A DNA stretch of 64,000 nt, taken from contig JANBQS010000016.1 in assembly GCA_027577415.1 (NCBI GenBank), forward strand, positions 1 through 64,000. Direction: 5' to 3'. Source of the stretch: Coemansia sp. RSA 922 (Eukaryota; Kickxellomycota; Kickxellomycetes; Kickxellales; Kickxellaceae). The position numbers and the translations under genes are program-made. The notes below the pieces were generated by a model. That model saw only the letters and a list, made by a program, of their open reading frames with translations. It searched no databases and had not been told where the DNA came from. Each line of letters opens with the position of its first letter. Position 1 is the stretch's first letter. This document shows, piece after piece, positions 1 to 9,037 of this stretch.

Positions 1-75
1 TATGCCAACAATGTCAACGCCAACGCCGCTAGCGACAACGTCCATGCGTTTACCAATGCCAACATTATTGCCTAA
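1..75 (+). CDS. C-terminal end of a secreted GYG-repeat family protein (5' part outside window)
   Basis: The window opens in frame with 24 codons and a TAA stop. The encoded tail contains YANNVNANAASDNVHAF and ends NANIIA, nearly the same as the C-terminus of the complete protein at 6847..7212 (three base differences in 75). It is therefore a third tandem or dispersed copy of that family, lying mostly beyond the left edge. The N-terminal signal peptide, KR cleavage site and Gly/Tyr repeat cannot be seen here. Function unknown; probably an extracellular structural or surface peptide by analogy with its siblings. Confidence 0.85.
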   Translation, partial: YANNVNANAASDNVHAFTNANIIA

Positions 76-757
76 ATATGTTATATTATAGAGCAATTAG
101 CTTTATCGCCAATTGACAGGCAATTGTAGGCTGAAGACATTATCTTCGATACTTTTAGATCAATAAAGTAGAATTCGCTTGAATGTCTACATTTCGTTAG
201 CAACCACATTGTAGCCATACGTTATTATTCCACGCATAGCCCATAGCATAAAAGCCAAAGAGCCAGATAGGTCGGGTGGGAGGCAAAATATCAGATAATC
301 TAAAAAAATATGATGTGAGTTAGTAGAGTATCATAGAAAATATCTAATAAGCTTTATTTATCAGTCATATATTAGAGCCAGAAGAACTGTGGCCAAGTAA
401 ATGAGTATCGTAGTGATGATGGTAGTTGCCCAAAAAACGTGATATATCAATTGAACGAGAGTTGGGAAGAAATTAAAAATTTTGTGTATAAAAGTTATAG
501 CAGCTATCAGAGCGCACAGTCTGTCTCCACTATTTAGTAGCAGTTCATACGAGTGGTCACAGCATGGATCTTGCCAATTTGAAGTGTACACCAATCACTC
601 GATCCCTTGGAAGGGGTTTCCTTTTTGGCTTTGAACAAAAAAAAATAGCAAGACTCATTCCCAACATGGGAGAGGGGGGACAAACACACACTTTCAGCTT
701 AAAAAGTACAAAGAGGCAATCTATTGAGACGCTTTGAGAAAAGGAGCCAAAGCCTTT

Positions 758-771
758 GACATGTACATGTC
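758..771. promoter_or_regulatory. 14-bp perfect palindrome GACATGTACATGTC
   Basis: GACATGTACATGTC equals its own reverse complement. It lies about 200 bp upstream of the ATG at 969 and 70 bp upstream of that gene's TATA box, and a second TACATGTA palindrome sits just before the TATA box. Spacing and symmetry suggest a site for a dimeric DNA-binding protein; this is inference only. Confidence 0.35.
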
Positions 772-840
772 TGGCTAGAACGGTTGGGGGAGAGACTTTA
801 GCGTGTGTTTTCTCTCCTTTGCTCTGAACAATACATGTAC

Positions 841-846
841 TATAAA
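841..846 (+). promoter_or_regulatory. TATA box of the gene at 969
   Basis: TATAAA lies 128 bp before the ATG and is followed by a CT-rich leader. The same spacing (about 100-130 bp) is seen for the small secreted genes at 6847, 7985, 9038 and 9844. Confidence 0.6.
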
Positions 847-968
847 GAGCTTGCTTATTGGTGCTGTCCCCATTTCTCCTTGCCATTCCCTTCCACAAAT
901 TCTTTAACCACCAAAATCCCTCACTTCTTTCTTAATTCGCCAACAGTTTTATTCACCAAAGAGCATCC

Positions 969-1439
969 ATGAGGTGTCAAGTACTTTTTATTAGCCCAGA
1001 TGTAATGGAAATATTTCACGTGGGATACATTGATATAGAAGCAGAAACGTGTCTTGATGCTGCAAAACTTGCAAATGATATATTTACAAAAGAGTCAGGT
1101 AAACCCAGCCCTCTATTTGTTGCCACTGCTGGTAGCATTGATTATTATTATTTTCCTGATAAGCCGTCTAAATACGACAATAGACACCATCCACTGTCAG
1201 GACCTACGTGTATCTTATTGGCCAGTCTATGCACCCTGAATACCTACACTAGGGTGTCCTGCAATAAAGGCAGTAGTAGATATGACATAATAATGAAGGA
1301 GGCTGTGCGAGTAAGTCCAGAAACGGTCGGAAGAGCTAATGTCAACAAGCTGATAGAGCTATTGTCGACGCCAACTAGTGAAGGAGAGTGGACAGTCGAA
1401 GAGGTAATAACACTGTGGAACACTCTAAATACCAGTTAA
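969..1439 (+). CDS. Orphan 156-aa protein
   Basis: An uninterrupted 156-codon frame preceded by a TATA box (841) and a CT-rich leader, and followed by AATAAA-like sequence. I do not recognise the protein. It has no signal peptide or membrane helix. The N-terminal third alternates hydrophobic and polar residues (QVLFISPDVMEIFHVGYIDI) followed by a helix-like stretch with Ala, Leu and Lys, which looks like a compact alpha/beta fold; the C-terminal 40 residues look helical. It converges on the ABC transporter gene, whose stop codon is only 73 bp from this one. Promoter architecture resembles the small inducible genes in the 6.8-10 kb cluster. It may be a lineage-specific gene. Confidence 0.6.
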   Translation: MRCQVLFISPDVMEIFHVGYIDIEAETCLDAAKLANDIFTKESGKPSPLFVATAGSIDYYYFPDKPSKYDNRHHPLSGPTCILLASLCTLNTYTRVSCNKGSSRYDIIMKEAVRVSPETVGRANVNKLIELLSTPTSEGEWTVEEVITLWNTLNTS

Positions 1440-1512
1440 AATATATTTCACTTGGGCTCTATAGAAAACTCTGCATTATAGCGAATAAGCAATTATTTGG
1501 AATAAATAACAT

Positions 1513-3762
1513 TCATGATTTAGCATCCGTATATAGCTTGTAGTAAGCGCCCTGCTTGGCCAGCAGTTCTTCGTGTGATCCGATTTCAAGAATATGTCCG
1601 GGAACATTAGCCATGACGACAATACGATCAGCGTTCCTAATAGTAGTCAGACGATGAGCAATAACAAGAACAGTACGTCCAACCATGACGCGATCCAAGG
1701 CAGTCTGCACAAGTCTCTCGCTCTCGGCGTCCAAACTCGACGTAGCCTCATCCAGAATTAGAATACGAGGATCACGCAAGATAGCACGGGCAATACTAAT
1801 CCTCTGCTTCTGACCTCCCGACAGCAGGGTGCCGCGTTCGCCAACAATGGTTTCGTAGCCATGCGGAAATGCCGAAATAAACTCATGGGCATTGGCTTGA
1901 CGACAAGCCTCTTCTATCTGGGCATCAGTAGCCTGGGGGTTAGCCAACAGTAGGTTCTCGCGGATAGACGTGGAGAAGAGCGCGGGATCCTGCGGGATAA
2001 AGCCGATTTGCGCACGATGCCACGACGGATCCAAGTGTTTGAGCGGGACGGCGTCCAGCCAGATCTCGCCAGCAGTCGGGTCATAGAACCGCTCCAATAG
2101 CGCAGCCACCGTAGATTTGCCCGAACCAGACAGTCCGCAGAGAGCAGTCACCTTGCCAGCCGGAATATCCAGATTAAAGTGCTGCAGCACCTGCGTATCG
2201 GGCCGCGATGGGTAGCTAAAGTCCACATCCATGAAGCGCACATGGCCCTGAAGCCCCGGCAGCCGCATGCCGCCAGAGGCCGGGATGGACGGCGTCAAGT
2301 GGATGATTTCCTGCACACGCAGTACGGCGCCGCGCGCCTTAACGCTCTGGCCCATCAATGCGCCAAGCGACTCGAGTGCGCGCTGAGCAGCCTGAGTGGC
2401 GATCATGAATGCCATGAGGTCGCCGGGCGTCATCTCCGCCCTCGCCACCAGCTGCCCACCGCGGTACAGCACAGAGAGGACCATCGACCCGATAGCAACG
2501 TTGGTCAACCCTCGGAAGGCTCCCATATGCATGCCGAATCGGTTGCTACAGGCCGACTCTGCGCTTCGAGCCTCGCGGTACAGCGCCAATTCAGCCGACT
2601 CGGCACTAAGCGCGCGCACAGTGCGTATGCTCGATATAGCCTCTCCCGCAATCCCACTCGACACTGTCTCCCACTCGCGGGTCTCGCGCCGCAGCACCCG
2701 CAGGAAGCGCCCGTAGTACATCAGCCCCAAATACGCAGCCGGCATAGTCGACACCAGCGTCAACGTCAGCTGCGGCGACAGCCACACCAGCCTTGCCACC
2801 ACTCCTGCCGTCAATGTCACGGACTTGAGCCCCTGCGTTACGAGCTTTTTGAACGTCGATTGGAACTCCGCCACGTCCGCCGTCAGCCGCGACACAAGCT
2901 CTCCGGACTGCGCGCTGTCAAAGAACGCCAGATCGTGGTTAAGCAAGGCCTGCATCGCCTGCGAGTGCAGCCGCATGCCAATCCGCTCGCCCAGAACAGT
3001 TACCAGCGTAGTGTGCGCAAACGTCAGGAGCCCGTTGGCGACAAACAGGACAAAGAGCTTTTTGGCTGGCGAGCGCAATGCCTCCAGCATTCCTTCGTCA
3101 AACGACGCCGCCTGAATGCTCCGCGCAATGACGTTAATCAAGTCGCCGGTCACCACTGGCGTCCACAAGTTCACCACCGCCGCGCCGACTGCTGTCAATG
3201 CGACTCCTATAAAGAGCCAGCACTCGGGCGCTATCAGCCGGACGATAAAGGCGAAGAGCGATGTTGACGAAGGACGCTTCTTGCTGTCGCTTTCCTCGAT
3301 TTCGTCTCGCATGATTCGCATCTTGTGCGACAGCTTGGCCGACTGCTCGTGCAAGAGTCGCAGTCGCATGCTGCTTTCCGATCTCAGGGCCGTGGGTGCC
3401 TCGCAGTACACGGGTGCTCGCTGCTTGATGTATAGGTATGCCGCAACACCGCCCACTATGCCGAGGGGTACAAGGTATCCTGAAGGAGAAGGTGTCGGGC
3501 CTGCCTTGCCGCTGTAGCTGCTGTAGAACCTACTCCTGCCGCTATGAGTGCTGCCGGTCCCTAGCGATAACTCTAGTTGTGCCAAACGTCCATGAGCAGC
3601 TCGCCGCCACGCAGGCTGTGACTGTCGCTGAATAGCTGGTCGGCTTAGTGCACTCATGCATTGCTTCGCGTAGCTGCGAGCCACGCCTCTAAGACTATAC
3701 TTCGGCTCCGACCGAAGAAACGGCCGGGCCACCATCAAGCCCGCTGCCCGCCACTGCTGCAT
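1513..3762 (-). CDS. ABCB8: Mitochondrial ABC half-transporter, ABCB8-type
   Basis: A 749-aa half transporter: basic, Arg/Ser-rich N-terminus (about 70 residues) typical of a mitochondrial presequence, then a hydrophobic segment (about 95-112), a six-helix ABC membrane domain (about 170-470) and one nucleotide-binding domain. Visible NBD motifs are Walker A GLSGSGKST (about 541-549), signature LSGGQKQR (about 645), Walker B ILILDEATSSLD (about 665) and the H-loop IAHRL. The segment EFQSTFKKLVTQGLKS and the GDLMAFMIATQAAQR stretch resemble animal ABCB8 more than yeast Mdl1, from memory of those families. ABCB8 acts in the inner membrane and is linked to mitochondrial potassium flux and iron/protein export. 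Mdl1/ABCB10 is the alternative. Start ATG at 3762 supplies the presequence. GPN1 lies upstream on the same strand. Confidence 0.88.
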   Translation of the reverse strand: MQQWRAAGLMVARPFLRSEPKYSLRGVARSYAKQCMSALSRPAIQRQSQPAWRRAAHGRLAQLELSLGTGSTHSGRSRFYSSYSGKAGPTPSPSGYLVPLGIVGGVAAYLYIKQRAPVYCEAPTALRSESSMRLRLLHEQSAKLSHKMRIMRDEIEESDSKKRPSSTSLFAFIVRLIAPECWLFIGVALTAVGAAVVNLWTPVVTGDLINVIARSIQAASFDEGMLEALRSPAKKLFVLFVANGLLTFAHTTLVTVLGERIGMRLHSQAMQALLNHDLAFFDSAQSGELVSRLTADVAEFQSTFKKLVTQGLKSVTLTAGVVARLVWLSPQLTLTLVSTMPAAYLGLMYYGRFLRVLRRETREWETVSSGIAGEAISSIRTVRALSAESAELALYREARSAESACSNRFGMHMGAFRGLTNVAIGSMVLSVLYRGGQLVARAEMTPGDLMAFMIATQAAQRALESLGALMGQSVKARGAVLRVQEIIHLTPSIPASGGMRLPGLQGHVRFMDVDFSYPSRPDTQVLQHFNLDIPAGKVTALCGLSGSGKSTVAALLERFYDPTAGEIWLDAVPLKHLDPSWHRAQIGFIPQDPALFSTSIRENLLLANPQATDAQIEEACRQANAHEFISAFPHGYETIVGERGTLLSGGQKQRISIARAILRDPRILILDEATSSLDAESERLVQTALDRVMVGRTVLVIAHRLTTIRNADRIVVMANVPGHILEIGSHEELLAKQGAYYKLYTDAKS

Positions 3763-4052
3763 TTGTGTAGGTAGGCGCTTGAATACAAGCCGTTATAAAC
3801 AAAAACAAGGCGAATTGTGTATAGAGAGAAATAGGAAAGTGTAAGAAAAAAAAGTTGGATAAGATAAAATAAAAAAAATAGAAAGTTTGGAAATAAAAAA
3901 AGTGGTTGAAATAAAAAAAAGCCGTCACAAAATCCCACCAACCACAGGTGATAACCTCCACGTGGTCTATTTGGTTTGTAGTAAATAGAGCCCAAGAGAC
4001 GATTAATTGAACATCCCCAAAAACAAATAAAAACACGGGCTAGATACAAATC

Positions 4053-5039
4053 TCAGCCGAGATCGACTTCCTTGCCATCGGTCACCGACAGATCCGCCAT
4101 GAGTCGCTGTAGGTTTTCCTTCTTTTGCTCGCGCTCAGCCTCGCGCTTCTTCTCCATCTGTAGCTTCATAGCGGGCTTATACTCCTCATAGTATTCCTTG
4201 ACAGCCTCATCGACCTTTTCAAAGAACTCGTCCAGTCCCTGCCCAGTCATCGCCGACACGCCAACCACGCGCAGATGGTTATAGAATTCGTCAAGTACCA
4301 GGCTCATAGAGTTCATCAACGAGTTCATAAACCCTTCTTCTTGGCCCCTCAATGCCTGTTGGAATGCCTCAAAGTCATTCATCCACGATACGGCAAACTC
4401 GTGCGATATCACGTCAGTCTTGTTGAATGCCAACAGGAACGGCAACTGCGTCTTGTATAAGATCGAGCACGCATACATCATATTAGACATAAACGTCGTA
4501 GGGCTCGCCGTCCGCGGCGTATCAACCACGTATACGACCACCGTCGGGTATGTCGCAGCCAAAGTATTGGTAATAATAGATCCAGATGCCGACCACGTAA
4601 AGATCTCGATCTGTCCCGGCGTATCGTACAAAAAGTACTTGTTATCGCCAGCCCGTTTGTCTACAATTTGCATGACCTGGTCAAGTTTGGTCGTGAATAG
4701 GTTGAGCGATGTGAGAATGCCGCCGTTGGGTCCCAGGTTGTACTCCTTCATGACTTGCTTGTAGTCAACTGTATCGCGGATATCGATGTTGGCTTGGAAT
4801 GGGAGCTTTGACACAGCTGGATCCAAGTTTACCACGTAGGGCGGCGTCTTGCGCTCGTGCAAGTACGCGTTTATCCGCTGCATCAGCGTCGTCTTGCCTG
4901 ACCCCGCCATACCGATCATGATAATGTTTATCGGCGCATCGGTGGGTTTGTCAGTGGTAGTCGTTGGTGGTGGCTGGTCAGTATGTGTGGGGGCAGCTGT
5001 GGCGGTCGTAGTGTCGACGGGCTGAATATTCTCGCTCAT
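4053..5039 (-). CDS. GPN1: GPN-loop GTPase 1 (RNA polymerase II import factor)
   Basis: A 328-aa GTPase counted from the ATG at 5039 (the open frame extends a few codons further, without an ATG). After a Thr/Pro-rich N-terminus it shows the P-loop GMAGSGKTT, the family-defining Gly-Pro-Asn loop in [12 protein letters not shown], switch motif [11 protein letters not shown] and the NKTD base-recognition motif (FNKTDV). The C-terminal 60 residues are charged and coiled-coil-like ([18 protein letters not shown]). GPN1 (yeast Npa3) dimerises with other GPN proteins and is required for assembly and nuclear import of RNA polymerase II. The length is close to the family norm. It is divergent from the V-ATPase subunit C gene across a 286-bp shared promoter. 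Confidence 0.95.
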   Translation of the reverse strand: MSENIQPVDTTTATAAPTHTDQPPPTTTTDKPTDAPINIIMIGMAGSGKTTLMQRINAYLHERKTPPYVVNLDPAVSKLPFQANIDIRDTVDYKQVMKEYNLGPNGGILTSLNLFTTKLDQVMQIVDKRAGDNKYFLYDTPGQIEIFTWSASGSIITNTLAATYPTVVVYVVDTPRTASPTTFMSNMMYACSILYKTQLPFLLAFNKTDVISHEFAVSWMNDFEAFQQALRGQEEGFMNSLMNSMSLVLDEFYNHLRVVGVSAMTGQGLDEFFEKVDEAVKEYYEEYKPAMKLQMEKKREAEREQKKENLQRLMADLSVTDGKEVDLG

Positions 5040-5165
5040 TTTCACAAAATTGAAGGCAAATTAGTTTTTTGATTTGAGACAAGAAATGAAGACAACAGAA
5101 TAGGACGACTGTAGAGAAGAAAGCAATAATTTGTCAGTTAAAGCGAAAAAAGATAGACAGCTCAC

Positions 5166-5174
5166 CGAGCCGAT
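5166..5174. promoter_or_regulatory. Shared promoter motif CGAGCCGAT (copy 1)
   Basis: CGAGCCGAT in the GPN1/VMA5 divergent promoter, followed by TCGAGCCATC. The same nonamer occurs in the CSN1/MATE1 divergent promoter (12015..12023) and, on the minus strand, upstream of MGR2 (43011..43019). Possible common activator site; see findings. Confidence 0.4.
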
Positions 5175-5325
5175 TCGAGCCATCACTGTCGAAATGGCTC
5201 CAAAGTGATGATGTGGCTGCTGCTCTACACTTGGCACTATCTCCGACTTTAGAATTTCGAGTTTTTACAACTACTTTTATTTCTCTACTTTTGACTTGCA
5301 TTTAGCGTCATCTTGCGGAAATAGC

Positions 5326-6513
5326 ATGACTATATACTGGCTACTCTCAGTGCCAGCCCATGGCGACGGTCATGTCGCTTGGCGCGACGTAAAGAGCCGC
5401 GTTGGCGATGCCGAAGTATACGACTTTACTTTACCCCAGTTTAAAATCGGTACTCTCGACACGCTAGTACGCCTCTCAGACGAACTAGCCAAATTCGACA
5501 CTTCCTACGAGAACACCACTGGCAAATTCATCGACACGCTTCGAAACCTTACCAATACTACCAACAGCGCGCTCGCTGCCCATCTTTTGGTCGAAGACAA
5601 GTCTGTAGACCAATATATCCGTTCGTTCTCCTGGAACAACTCAAAGTATCGGTCAGACAGGTCGCTGCCCGAGATCGTTGGTCAGATTGCCGACGACATG
5701 GGTGTTATCGATGCCTCGCTAAAGACCAAGTTGACACAGTACAACGCGATCAAGAACTCGCTGGCCACCGTTCGGCGCAAGCAAACTGGCAACCTCTCAG
5801 TAAAGGCACTTGATGGGATAGTTACTCGCGAGAACTGTATTACGGACTCTGAGTACCTTATTACTGCCTTTGTTGCTGTACCCAAGAACCTGACAAAGGA
5901 GTGGACCAATGGATATGAGCGTTTGACAGATATGGTAGTTCCTAGGTCGAGCAAGAGAATCGCTGAAGACTCGGAGTATGTTCTATACTCTGTGGTCTTG
6001 TTTAAGCGCGTGCTGGATGAGTTTACGACCAAGGCTCGTGACGCGCGTTTCATAGTGCGCGATTTTGTCTACGACGAGGAAGCCATGGCCAGAGACCAAC
6101 TGAAGGCCAGAGAGATTGTTGAGCAAGAGGAGGAGCTTTTGGATAACATTGCCGAGTGGATCAAGGGCAGTTTTAGCGCCGTGTTTTCTGCTTGGGTTCA
6201 TATCAAGGCGTTGCGCGTATTCGTCGAATCTATTTTGCGCTATGGCATTCCACCTGACTTTTTGCCTATCTTGGTCAAACCTAGCTCAAAGCAAGCGCCA
6301 AAGATTAAGCATAGTTTGGCTGAGTTCTATTCATACTTGGAGACTAGTACTCGGGCCTCGGATAGAGCTAAACTGGCTGGCAAGTTATCGTCGGCGTATA
6401 GAAGGCAGACTGACGATAGCGCGTTTGATATGCATGAGTTTTCTAATGTCCTTAGCGACTATACCCCCTTTGTGTTCTTTGAGCTGCCTTGGACGTTTTT
6501 GGACTCTGACTAG
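5326..6513 (+). CDS. VMA5: V-type proton ATPase subunit C
   Basis: A 395-aa protein from the ATG at 5326 (MTIYWLLSVPAHGD), matching the ~390-aa length of yeast Vma5. Family hallmarks are the N-terminal strand WLLSVP, the DFTLPQFKIGTLDTLV stretch, and the C-terminal region with RVFVESILRYGIPPDF. Subunit C bridges the peripheral V1 motor and the membrane Vo sector and is released when the pump disassembles on glucose loss. It acts on the cytosolic face of vacuole and endosome membranes. The in-frame open stretch before the ATG has no start codon, so 5326 is the likely start. Divergent from GPN1. Confidence 0.95.
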   Translation: MTIYWLLSVPAHGDGHVAWRDVKSRVGDAEVYDFTLPQFKIGTLDTLVRLSDELAKFDTSYENTTGKFIDTLRNLTNTTNSALAAHLLVEDKSVDQYIRSFSWNNSKYRSDRSLPEIVGQIADDMGVIDASLKTKLTQYNAIKNSLATVRRKQTGNLSVKALDGIVTRENCITDSEYLITAFVAVPKNLTKEWTNGYERLTDMVVPRSSKRIAEDSEYVLYSVVLFKRVLDEFTTKARDARFIVRDFVYDEEAMARDQLKAREIVEQEEELLDNIAEWIKGSFSAVFSAWVHIKALRVFVESILRYGIPPDFLPILVKPSSKQAPKIKHSLAEFYSYLETSTRASDRAKLAGKLSSAYRRQTDDSAFDMHEFSNVLSDYTPFVFFELPWTFLDSD

Positions 6514-6846
6514 TACTTTTAAACATATCTTGGGTTGGTGAATTTTTTTATATATAATCAATTATTGGTATCGTGCTTAATGGTCAGATATAATTACTGA
6601 GTACAGTTGGCAAACCTGAGCACTGCTTTGAATCATGGATATCAATCGTTGTTGTTGTTCTCGCTGCTGGCGATTGAACATATTGGCTAAGGCAGTAAAT
6701 AGCATATTGTATAGTTGCTTGTCTTTTTTTGAATATAAATGCTCCGGCACTTGCCAGCAGTTTATTTCTCTTTCTCTCCTCAACATACACTTCACAACAC
6801 TATTCGACAGTACACACACATAACAACGCCCAACTTTCAATCTACT
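6514..6846. other. Intergenic, V-ATPase 3' end and promoter of GYG gene
   Basis: AT-rich 3' end of VMA5, then a promoter with TATAAA at 6734..6739 and a CT-rich, CACA-containing leader. Open frames on the minus strand here and through the GYG repeat (for example the Ile/Ala/Ser-repetitive one) are mirror images of the repeat and are not genes. Confidence 0.6.
6734..6739 (+). promoter_or_regulatory. TATA box of the GYG gene at 6847
   Basis: TATAAA 113 bp before the ATG, followed by a pyrimidine-rich, CACA-rich leader. Confidence 0.6.
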
Positions 6847-7212
6847 ATGTTTGCCAACACCGTCTCCGTTGTTTCTCTGCTGACTTTTGCCCTGCTGGCC
6901 ATTACCACTGACGCGCACCCTCAGCCTCAACCTCAAGTGCATGCTAGCGGAGTCTTTGTCAAGCGCTATGGAGGCTACGGCGGATATGGCGGATATGGAG
7001 GCTACGGCGCCTATGGAGGCTATGGTGGATATGGCGGATATGGCGCCTATGGTGGCTATGGCTACCCATTCGTGTCCTCGTTCACCAGTGATTTTGACCA
7101 CAACTCAAACCGTGCCAACTTTAACGAAAACACGCTCTATGCCAACAATGTCAACGCCAACGCCGCTAGCGACAATGTCCATGCGTTTACCAATGCCAAC
7201 GTCATTGCCTAA
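6847..7212 (+). CDS. Secreted Kex2-processed GYG-repeat protein (Tyr/Asn type)
   Basis: A 121-aa pre-pro-protein. Residues 1-23 form a signal peptide (hydrophobic core VVSLLTFALLAIT), followed by a short pro-segment ending in the dibasic site VKR at residues 38-40. The predicted mature chain (41-121) begins with an imperfect YGG/YGA repeat of about 36 residues, then a conserved C-terminal module with PFVSSFTSDFD, an Asn-rich stretch and AFTNANVIA. It has no cysteine. The start was chosen because it creates the signal peptide and follows the TATA box by 113 bp. Siblings are at 1..75, 7985 and more distantly 9038. Gly/Tyr repeats are known from cell-wall, cuticle and adhesive proteins, so an extracellular structural or surface-film role is plausible; nothing in the sequence proves it. 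Confidence 0.85.
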   Translation: MFANTVSVVSLLTFALLAITTDAHPQPQPQVHASGVFVKRYGGYGGYGGYGGYGAYGGYGGYGGYGAYGGYGYPFVSSFTSDFDHNSNRANFNENTLYANNVNANAASDNVHAFTNANVIA

Positions 7213-7984
7213 ATGTGCACTGCATTATAGAGCAATCCTCTTTATCCCCATTTAGCAAGCAACCGTAGACACTGTCATCTACAATTTTAGATCAATAGAG
7301 TAAAATGCACTAGACTATCTACATTTCGTTAGCATTCATATAGTACACATTTGGAATTATTTCACGCATTACTTGTGACATAAAACCAGACCAGATAAGA
7401 TTCGACTAGAGGAATATGTCAGAATGTCTGAAAATACGTTCTCTGAATAGCCATGGCGCTATTACACTTTGTGAGTTGGTAGAACTACGTAGAGAATGGC
7501 GAAAAACTTTGTTGTCTGCCTTTTCAATTTGGCCTAGAAGAGTTAGGCTGATTCAAAATAAACTTGTTAAGCGCGATTTAGTTTAATGCTCCTGCAATCT
7601 AATGTCTTAAGCTCCATATCTACAAAATGGTAGAATAAGTCAATGAACGCAGTTGTGGACAATTGTCAGATCGTGCCAAGTGTGTTCTAACTCTGAAGCA
7701 GCCACCTTTGCGACATATATTGTCTTGATCCAATCCATCAGATGAAACCAGTAAAAAGCTGTTGATATCAGAACACCAGGATGCCTCTTTTACAACATGA
7801 ATCTGTTGAATCACACGCTTTATTTGCCTTGAGCGACGAAAAGAGCAACATCCTCCATGTTATAAAAGATACAACATTCACCACGCCAAATTATTCTCAT
7901 ATAGCCACCACACAACACTGCACCCCAGCAACACCTACCACCACTAATCGCTTATTTCAGCCAACAAATTTAATAGCATTTAAA
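7213..7984. other. Intergenic between GYG paralogues
   Basis: The first ~250 bases match the 3' flank of the left-edge copy (76 onward), including the shared string TCTACATTTCGTTAGCA. A TATA box follows at 7861..7866. The open frame that runs upstream of the real ATG at 7985 is leader sequence. Confidence 0.6.
7861..7866 (+). promoter_or_regulatory. TATA box of the GYG gene at 7985
   Basis: TATAAA (in GTTATAAAAGAT) 124 bp before the ATG. Confidence 0.6.
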
Positions 7985-8362
7985 ATGATTGCCAACACCA
8001 TCTCCACCTTTGCCCTGGCTGCCGTGTATGCCACCGCCGTCACTGCTGCTGCCCTCCCGCACCAGTCCGCCGACACCCACCTCAAAGCCAGGGATGCTCT
8101 GGCTGGCCCTCACGCGGCACTGACCAAGCGCTGTGGCAGCTGTGGTGGGTATGGCGGATGTGGATGTGGATGCGGTGGCTATAGAGGCTACGGCGGATAT
8201 GGCGGATACGGCTACCCATTCGTGTCGTCGTTCACTAATGACTTTGACCGCTGCTCAAGCTGCGCCAACTATAATGAGAACACGCTCTACGCTAACAATG
8301 TGCACGCCAATGCCGCCTGTGACAACATTCACGCGTTTACTAATGCCAACGTCATTGCCTAA
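7985..8362 (+). CDS. Secreted Kex2-processed GYG-repeat protein, cysteine-rich paralogue
   Basis: A 125-aa pre-pro-protein. Signal peptide about 1-23 (FALAAVYATAVTAAA), pro-segment, then a dibasic TKR at residues 47-49. The predicted mature chain is 76 residues and carries eight cysteines: five in the shortened Gly-rich repeat (CGSC and GGCGCGCGG), two in RCSSC and one in NAACDN. The C-terminal module aligns residue for residue with the copy at 6847, whose equivalent positions are Tyr, Asn, Arg or Ser. The protein therefore looks like a disulphide-cross-linkable version of the same scaffold. Likely extracellular. Function unknown. Confidence 0.85.
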   Translation: MIANTISTFALAAVYATAVTAAALPHQSADTHLKARDALAGPHAALTKRCGSCGGYGGCGCGCGGYRGYGGYGGYGYPFVSSFTNDFDRCSSCANYNENTLYANNVHANAACDNIHAFTNANVIA

Positions 8363-9037
8363 AAGCGTGTAGGCAATACGTTGGATTAGACATTAGATAT
8401 TATTTTATTTGACAATCTGGTCTGCTTATCTACAATACAGATATTTGGCACATGTCTTAATCACTGATATAGGCTGACCACCAACAATATTGGCGTCACG
8501 CCTTTATCAACTCTACTCAAAAGGAACGCCCGTAGTGTCTGAAAAGTGCTCAGTTTTACTATCCATTAGAGTTAGGCAACGTGCAATCATTCTCTGTGGC
8601 ACAATTTGAATTTTAACCTGTAGTTATTGTTTTCATTCTGTTAAGCCTAAATCTCAAAGCAAATAAATACATTTAATAAACTATTTTCCAATATCTATCA
8701 AGCACAACACAGCCATTATCGATACTACAGCAGTCAGAGACAAACAGGTTGATGTTGTGTAGATTTTTAAATGCTTAACCAACGATTCAACATGTCAGTT
8801 GCTGTTGTATCTTTTTGACCAATCACAACTGCCAGTACCAGATATAACACTGTTCAGTCGGTAACTGTCATTGTCCAACACAAGCAATGAAAGCACAAGT
8901 TTTCAGCTGTGGCTTTTGTATAAATACGACTTAGTCTTCTCTGGGTAATAACAACATATTACAACTCACACATTTATACACACACTTGTAATAAGCACTT
9001 ACACATCTTGCAATACTCGATACTCTCAACTTTCAAA
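8363..9037. other. Intergenic, promoter of the secreted gene at 9038
   Basis: AT-rich spacer with a TATA box at 8919..8926 and a CACA-rich leader. No coding sequence or RNA gene seen. Confidence 0.6.
8919..8926 (+). promoter_or_regulatory. TATA box of the secreted gene at 9038
   Basis: TATAAATA 119 bp before the ATG. Confidence 0.6.

Larger units (their letters stand above)
76..968. other. Intergenic region, 3' flank of GYG copy and promoter of the small gene at 969
   Basis: The first ~290 bases resemble the 3' flank of the second GYG copy (7213 onward), so they belong to a duplicated segment. Further right lie a 14-bp perfect palindrome (758..771), a second ACATGTA core at about 833..839, G-rich stretches (AGAGGGGGGA, TTGGGGGAGAG) and a TATA box at 841..846. 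No convincing coding sequence is seen; the short open frames here have no promoter, homology or codon signal. Confidence 0.6.

Noticed and set aside
2179..3635. Plus-strand open frames of up to 362 codons inside the ABC transporter region
   Set aside because: They are antisense shadows of a GC-rich real gene; composition is rich in His, Arg, Gln and there is no domain or promoter.
6577..7101. Minus-strand frame with Ile/Ala/Ser repeats (174 codons)
   Set aside because: It is the mirror of the GYG repeat coding sequence; the real gene has a signal peptide, KR site and TATA box on the plus strand.
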